Assembly: GCA_963556195.1 (NCBI GenBank)
Contig: OY744520.1
Span: 492,501 to 556,500 of the forward strand
Origin: Sepiola atlantica
Taxonomy: Eukaryota > Mollusca > Cephalopoda > Sepiida > Sepiolidae
DNA length: 64,000 nucleotides
Direction: 5' to 3'
Shown here piece after piece: positions 60,680 to 64,000 of the stretch. Under the pieces are notes generated by a model. The model did no database searches and was not told the origin of the DNA. It was given only the letters and a program-made list of their open reading frames with translations. Each line of letters begins with the position of its first letter. Within the stretch, counting starts at the first letter, position 1. Both the position numbers and the translations under genes were made by a program.

Positions 60680-62041
60680 TAAAATGAAAAAGGAAAACCA
60701 AAAACTGGATGTTTTTTATGTGTACATCAACGTTTCGTCTTTATTTATAAGACTTCATCAGGATGATGATATAGGGAAAAGATATCATGCAAGCACAGAT
60801 ACATGTAGGGTAGACATGTTGGGAAGAAAAATAAAATAAAATGAAAAATAATGGCAGCGTCTTGCTGGACGTCCGTACTTGTTAGAGAATGAAAATGAGT
60901 GGGAGAAAAAAGGGGAAGGGTGGAGGGAGCAAGGACTACTGTGGCTGGCGATGAGAGAAAGAGGTGGGGGATGAGCAGGGGTAAAATGGATGGCAGAGAG
61001 AGATTGGAGGAAGAGGGGGAGGGGGTGTTTTACCAGATGGCTGTGGTCGAGATTGAAGGGGAAGAGTGAGTTGGAATGTTTGTGTGTGGGGGGTGTATGC
61101 AGGGAAAATGGGGATGGGTAGAGAGGGAGGGAGGGGGGCTGTGATTTTGGTGGATGGGCGAAAGTTATGGTCTTAGAGAGCGTTTGGAGAAAATGAGGGA
61201 ATTTAAGAAGAGGTATGGGAGAAAATAGATGAGAGGGGGAAGAGGGAGGATTTGTCGTGATAGGGTGTGAAATATTTGAAATATTTGGAAAATGATAGCA
61301 ATGAGTGAGGGATTGGAGTGGGTGGGGGAGGGGGGTGATTGAAAGGGTGGGTGAGGAATATTTTCTCCCATGCTCTAGAATATGGTCATGCATTCAAATT
61401 TGAACAAGCCAAAATCACTAAACACATCCACAACAAATCTCGGCGAAGATTATTGGAAACTGCCCTCATCACATCCTCCACTACCATCAAGCAGCGAAAT
61501 GGTTTCTTTAACCTATCACCCTTAATAAGCAAGATCATCCTCACAGAACAAAGTCTTTTGCCTGATCATGGCTAACTTTTATTTTCATCTCTAACCTTAT
61601 GACACTCTTCCATTCACCCACACCCTTCCTTCTTCTCCCTGAATCTTCTCTTATTTTTCCTCACTTTTTTTCCCTCACATTTTTAATACTACAGTCCAAA
61701 TAAACTTTCTCATGTTCCAAATATTTCAAATATTCCTCACCCACCCTTTCAATCACCCCCCTCCCCCACCCACTCCAATCCCTCACTCATTGCTATCATT
61801 TTCCAAATATTTCAAATATTTCACACCCTATCACGACAAATCCTCCCTCTTCCCCCTCTCATCTGCCATTATTTTTCATTTTATTTTATTTTTCTTCCCA
61901 ACATGTCTACCCTACATGTATCTGTGCTTGCATGATATCTTTTCCCTATATCATCATCCTGATGAAGTCTTATAAATAAAGACGAAACGTTGATGTACAC
62001 ATAAAAAACATCCAGTTTTTGGTTTTCCTTTTTCATTTTAC
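60678..62041. mobile_element. foldback element 4 with PLE endonuclease remnant in the loop
   Basis: Left outer segment 60678-60855 pairs with 61864-62041, and left inner segment 61228-61355 pairs with 61732-61863, so the right arm is a copy lacking the ~370 bp GA-rich block 60856-61227. TA tracts flank (60632, 62069). Each arm end has a hammerhead-like motif: CUGAUGA, A, GUCUU/AAGAC, GAAA (60761-60733 on minus, 61959-61987 on plus). The loop encodes a PLE C-terminus. A deleted relative is at 9610-9870. Confidence 0.85.
61370..61578 (+). pseudogene. PLE GIY-YIG endonuclease C-terminal remnant
   Basis: Reads EYGHAFKFEQAKI, then RRRLLETALI, then a QRNGFFNLSP block and stop after PDHG. The H..F.FE.A.I block followed by an E in RLLETA and a closing N-rich segment is the usual C-terminal end of PLE GIY-YIG endonucleases as I know them. 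The GIY and YIG motifs and the RT are absent, and the frame is continuous only over this short part. Confidence 0.6.
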
Positions 62042-62066
62042 CATCACGTCGGATTACCTTCTCTTC

Positions 62067-62068
<2 letters not shown>

Positions 62069-62148
<80 letters not shown>
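62069..62148. repeat. (TA)n tract
   Basis: Separates foldback 4 from copy R4 of the retrozyme-like element. Confidence 0.97.
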
Positions 62149-62152
<4 letters not shown>

Positions 62153-62180
62153 TTTATGAAGAAATATTAAATAAGTTGTA

Positions 62181-62226
62181 CCTACAGACGCTAGCCTTTC
62201 AAGCTTATTGCTCTCATCAGTGCAGG
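62181..62226 (-). ncRNA. type I hammerhead ribozyme, copy R4a (one stem III mismatch)
   Basis: Same as the 41.9 kb ribozyme except that the base after GAAA is G instead of C, giving a G-G mismatch in stem III. Core CUGAUGA and GAAA and the 6 bp stem I are intact. Confidence 0.65.
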
Positions 62227-62489
62227 AAATTAACAAGCGAACCCGATTTACAGAATCAGTCTAGACTCTTTAAGCAGTCGCCATATCTACTCGTCCACCG
62301 GAAAGTTTCCCGTAATAAAGGGAAATTAAAATGTATACGTACCAATAGTCGAGAGTGTTCGTCAAACGTATTCGGAACTTCGCTTTAGAGCTGATGACAG
62401 TCTGTTTTTAACATCACCGAGGTGCTCGACTTATTTTCTTAAAAAAGATTATTATTATATTTTTAATAATAAAAATTTAATTATTTATA

Positions 62490-62528
62490 CCTACGGACGC
62501 TAACGTTTCACGCTTATTGATCTCATCA
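62490..62528 (-). ncRNA. hammerhead ribozyme, copy R4b (truncated)
   Basis: GAAA, stem II and stem III are recognisable, but the core ends at UGAUGA where TA-rich sequence begins, so the 5' strand of stem I and the first core C are missing. Inactive. Confidence 0.55.
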
Positions 62529-62572
62529 TATATATCCGTCCACACACATAGCGTGCGTATCAACCCTGATAT

Positions 62573-62619
62573 CCACATACACGTGTTTCGCTGTATAAAC
62601 ATCTAGCTCATCAGCGTGG
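62573..62619 (-). ncRNA. type I hammerhead ribozyme, family C (intact)
   Basis: Minus strand: stem I CCACG with UGUGG (5 bp, one G-U), CUGAUGA at 62614-62608, stem II GCU/AGC with a 12-base loop, GAAA at 62589-62586, stem III ACAC/GUGU (in practice 2-3 bp plus a small loop), A17 complementary to 62578, which is the predicted cut site. Different sequence from families A and B. The 'gcgaaacacgtgtacgtgga' half recurs at 63131 and, mutated, at 62784. Confidence 0.83.
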
Positions 62620-62670
62620 CTGGATAAAAAAAACTTAATATTAATGCGATTAATATCATCACATATTTAA

Positions 62671-62795
62671 GGCAAGTCTTCGTATCTTAGCGGTAACATC
62701 TCGGACTACAGAATATGTAGTTCGGGTTTCGAACTTTGCCATGGTAAGACACTCTTATGAGCTCTAGTATAGCGAACACGTGTACGTAGAGCAAG
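62671..62795 (+). mobile_element. tRNA-like head followed by a decayed hammerhead
   Basis: 62671-62740 looks like a tRNA: 'ggcaagt' against 'actttgcc' as an acceptor-like pair, 'tcttagcggtaacat' as A box and 'gggtttcgaactt' as B box. Directly after it, 62754-62795 has 'cttatgagctctagtatagcgaacacgtgtacgtag', the family-C hammerhead with CUUAUGA for CUGAUGA and one A lost from GAAA. This suggests a SINE with an RNA polymerase III head and a built-in ribozyme. Confidence 0.6.
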
Positions 62796-63002
62796 TAATG
62801 CATCTAAAGAAATTAATTATCTCTCTCAATTACTTAGGGAGTAAATCACCATAAGATAATTTTCATAAATACTCATCATCGCTGAAAAGAAAACAGCAAA
62901 CGTAACTAAACATTTAAGCAATAAAAATCGTCATATATCAAATCCCCAATCTTTTTTTCAACTCGCTCAGTCTTTCTTTCTCTCTCCCCCCTTTCTCTCT
63001 CT

Positions 63003-63005
<3 letters not shown>

Positions 63006-63083
<78 letters not shown>
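63006..63083. repeat. (TA)n tract
   Basis: TA run preceded by a short CT-rich stretch. Confidence 0.97.
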
Positions 63084-63084
<1 letters not shown>

Positions 63085-63290
63085 TGTTTCATAGCAAATG
63101 TAGTTGTGCGTTCGAATCTTCCAGTAGTCAGCGAAACACGTGTACGTGGATAACTATTCTCTTTCATATGAATAAATACATACGTACATAAATGGAGCGA
63201 CTTAATGCAGGTGATGCATGTAAGGGGGTTAGTACGTTTATCACTATAAGAGAGCTTGCATAAGCTGTTATCGCTAAAAACCACAAAAAT
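63085..63290 (+). mobile_element. second tRNA-like/hammerhead-C SINE copy, 5'-truncated
   Basis: Starts at the TA tract with 'gtagttgtgcgttcgaatcttcc' (B-box region), then 'gcgaaacacgtgtacgtggat' (3' half of hammerhead C), then a body with 'tgatgcatgtaa' and 'ttatcgctaaaaa', matching 62795-62890. The CUGAUGA half is deleted. Confidence 0.55.
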
Positions 63291-63480
63291 ATAACTATAT
63301 ATATATATATATATAGTAGTCAAAATATTCGTGTTTAAGCTCAATAGATATTAATATACAATTCCAGAGCATTGCTAAATAGATAAAAGTAAAAATATCT
63401 TTATTTTCCGGCAAAGGGATTAATTTTAACAGCTGTTTCATTAATTTCCCAGAAAATCAAATCCTGAATAAAGATATGGT
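63291..63480. other. no gene recognised; short (TA)n at 63298-63316
   Basis: AT-rich DNA. Confidence 0.4.
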
Positions 63481-63499
63481 CGTTAAAATCTGTGTTTCT

Positions 63500-63596
63500 A
63501 TTCTCTCTGTCTGTCTCTCTCAGTCTGTCTTTCTTTCCGGGTTTTCTGTCTGTCTGTCTCTGTCTCCGTTTCTGTCTGTCTGTCCCTCTGTCTCTG

Positions 63597-63668
<72 letters not shown>

Positions 63669-63685
63669 TGTGTGTGTGTGTGTGG
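63500..63685. repeat. compound (CT)/(CTGT)n, (TA)n, (TG)n tract
   Basis: ctgtctctgtctc units, ctctctct, then TA and TG runs. Frames over it on both strands are artefacts. Confidence 0.96.
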
Positions 63686-64000
63686 GTGTTTGTTGTACCA
63701 TAGCCAACAACACATGACTGAAACGTTATGTTATCATGTAATAATTAAAAGTTAAAGAACGTTTGACTATCGGAGTACTTCCATCAAAAATAGGCTTTTA
63801 ACAGTAAATATATATAGGAGTTACTAAAAGCAATTGACGAAGACGTTTGCTTAATCCTTGGTTTTGCTATGCCAGACGGGACACGTCTGCTTGTGATTCT
63901 TCATGGCATCGTCAATATTTGGTATGTTGTCGTTAATTACAATTACCTTACACAAATACATTTGTAGATCTTTATTATATCTTAGATACATGCTTCCTCC
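63686..64000. other. no gene recognised
   Basis: Unique AT-rich DNA; 'gccagacgggacacgtctgcttg' at about 63872 resembles 'gccggggcacgcgtctgctag' at about 3330, possibly the edge of a shared repeat. Confidence 0.4.

Larger units (their letters stand above)
62149..62532 (-). mobile_element. retrozyme-like element, copy R4 with two hammerhead regions
   Basis: Two hammerhead regions, at 62181 and 62490, lie 309 bp apart with the family-A body between ('cgccatatctactcgtccaccgg', 'atagtcgagagtgttcg', 'cgtattcggaacttcg', 'tttaacatcaccga'). The second region is cut off at 'ctcatcatatata'. So slightly more than one unit is present, in the same orientation as R1-R3. Confidence 0.8.

Noticed and set aside
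60785..61393. 202-codon Pro/Ser/His-rich minus-strand ORF
   Set aside because: Antisense of the GA-rich left arm of foldback 4. The matching right arm lacks most of it, and no domain is visible.

Overview
The window looks like intergenic or intronic DNA from a large, AT-rich, repeat-dense metazoan genome, most likely a cephalopod mollusc (octopus-like). The pointers are very long (TA)n and trinucleotide tracts, degenerate non-LTR retrotransposon 3' ends, several Penelope-like element (PLE) pieces, SINE-like units with U2, 5S or tRNA-like heads, and a fragment resembling the head of the common cephalopod tRNA SINE as I remember it. I found no complete host protein gene. One possible terminal exon (52122-52210, +) is the best host-coding candidate. 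Almost all open reading frames are translated microsatellites (runs of YI, Y, L, H or M) or antisense readings of purine-rich repeats.

The main content is a set of mobile elements sitting in or beside (TA)n tracts, many carrying hammerhead ribozyme (HHR) sequences that can be folded by eye. Type I HHRs with a good core and a pairing stem I are at 41877-41922 (-), 9998-10043 (-), 62573-62619 (-), and in both arms of an inverted-repeat element at 11657-11723 (-) and 13468-13534 (+). Weakened copies lie at 223-266, 62181-62226 and 36700-36745. A near-match with one inserted U is in both arms of a 4.5 kb foldback (26406-26472 -, 30829-30895 +). The unit around 41.7-42.1 kb, 1-437, 36.7-36.9 kb and 62.1-62.5 kb is a retrozyme-like repeat with a direct-repeat period of about 309-328 bp and one HHR per unit.

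Layout: 1-5.9 kb has a retrozyme-like unit, a U2-headed SINE-like piece, a 5S-like piece and a dispersed repeat. 8.1-10.5 kb is a chain of different element ends separated by (TA)n. 11.6-13.6 kb is foldback 1 with HHRs. 15.8-20.6 kb is rich in trinucleotide tracts. 21-24.1 kb holds SINE and minisatellite sequence. 26.4-30.9 kb is a foldback with 1.6-1.7 kb arms whose loop encodes the C-terminal half of a PLE reverse transcriptase plus a GIY-YIG endonuclease. 35.0-36.6 kb is another foldback. 41.4-42.5 kb is the best retrozyme-like unit. 43.8-46.7 kb has SINEs and a purine-rich minisatellite. 48.4-51 kb has a near-perfect 184 bp palindrome, a foldback and an inverted/direct repeat complex. 52.6-53.2 and 58.0-58.6 kb are non-LTR retrotransposon 3' ends, the second inside an old minisatellite. 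59.1 kb is 5S-like. 60.7-62.0 kb is a foldback with a PLE endonuclease remnant in its loop. 62.1-63.3 kb has more HHR elements, including tRNA-like units followed by HHR remnants.

Overall the window reads as successive insertions of ribozyme-bearing PLE-type and short non-autonomous elements into TA tracts, often in inverted-pair (foldback) form. All assignments come from reading the sequence; no search or folding program was run.
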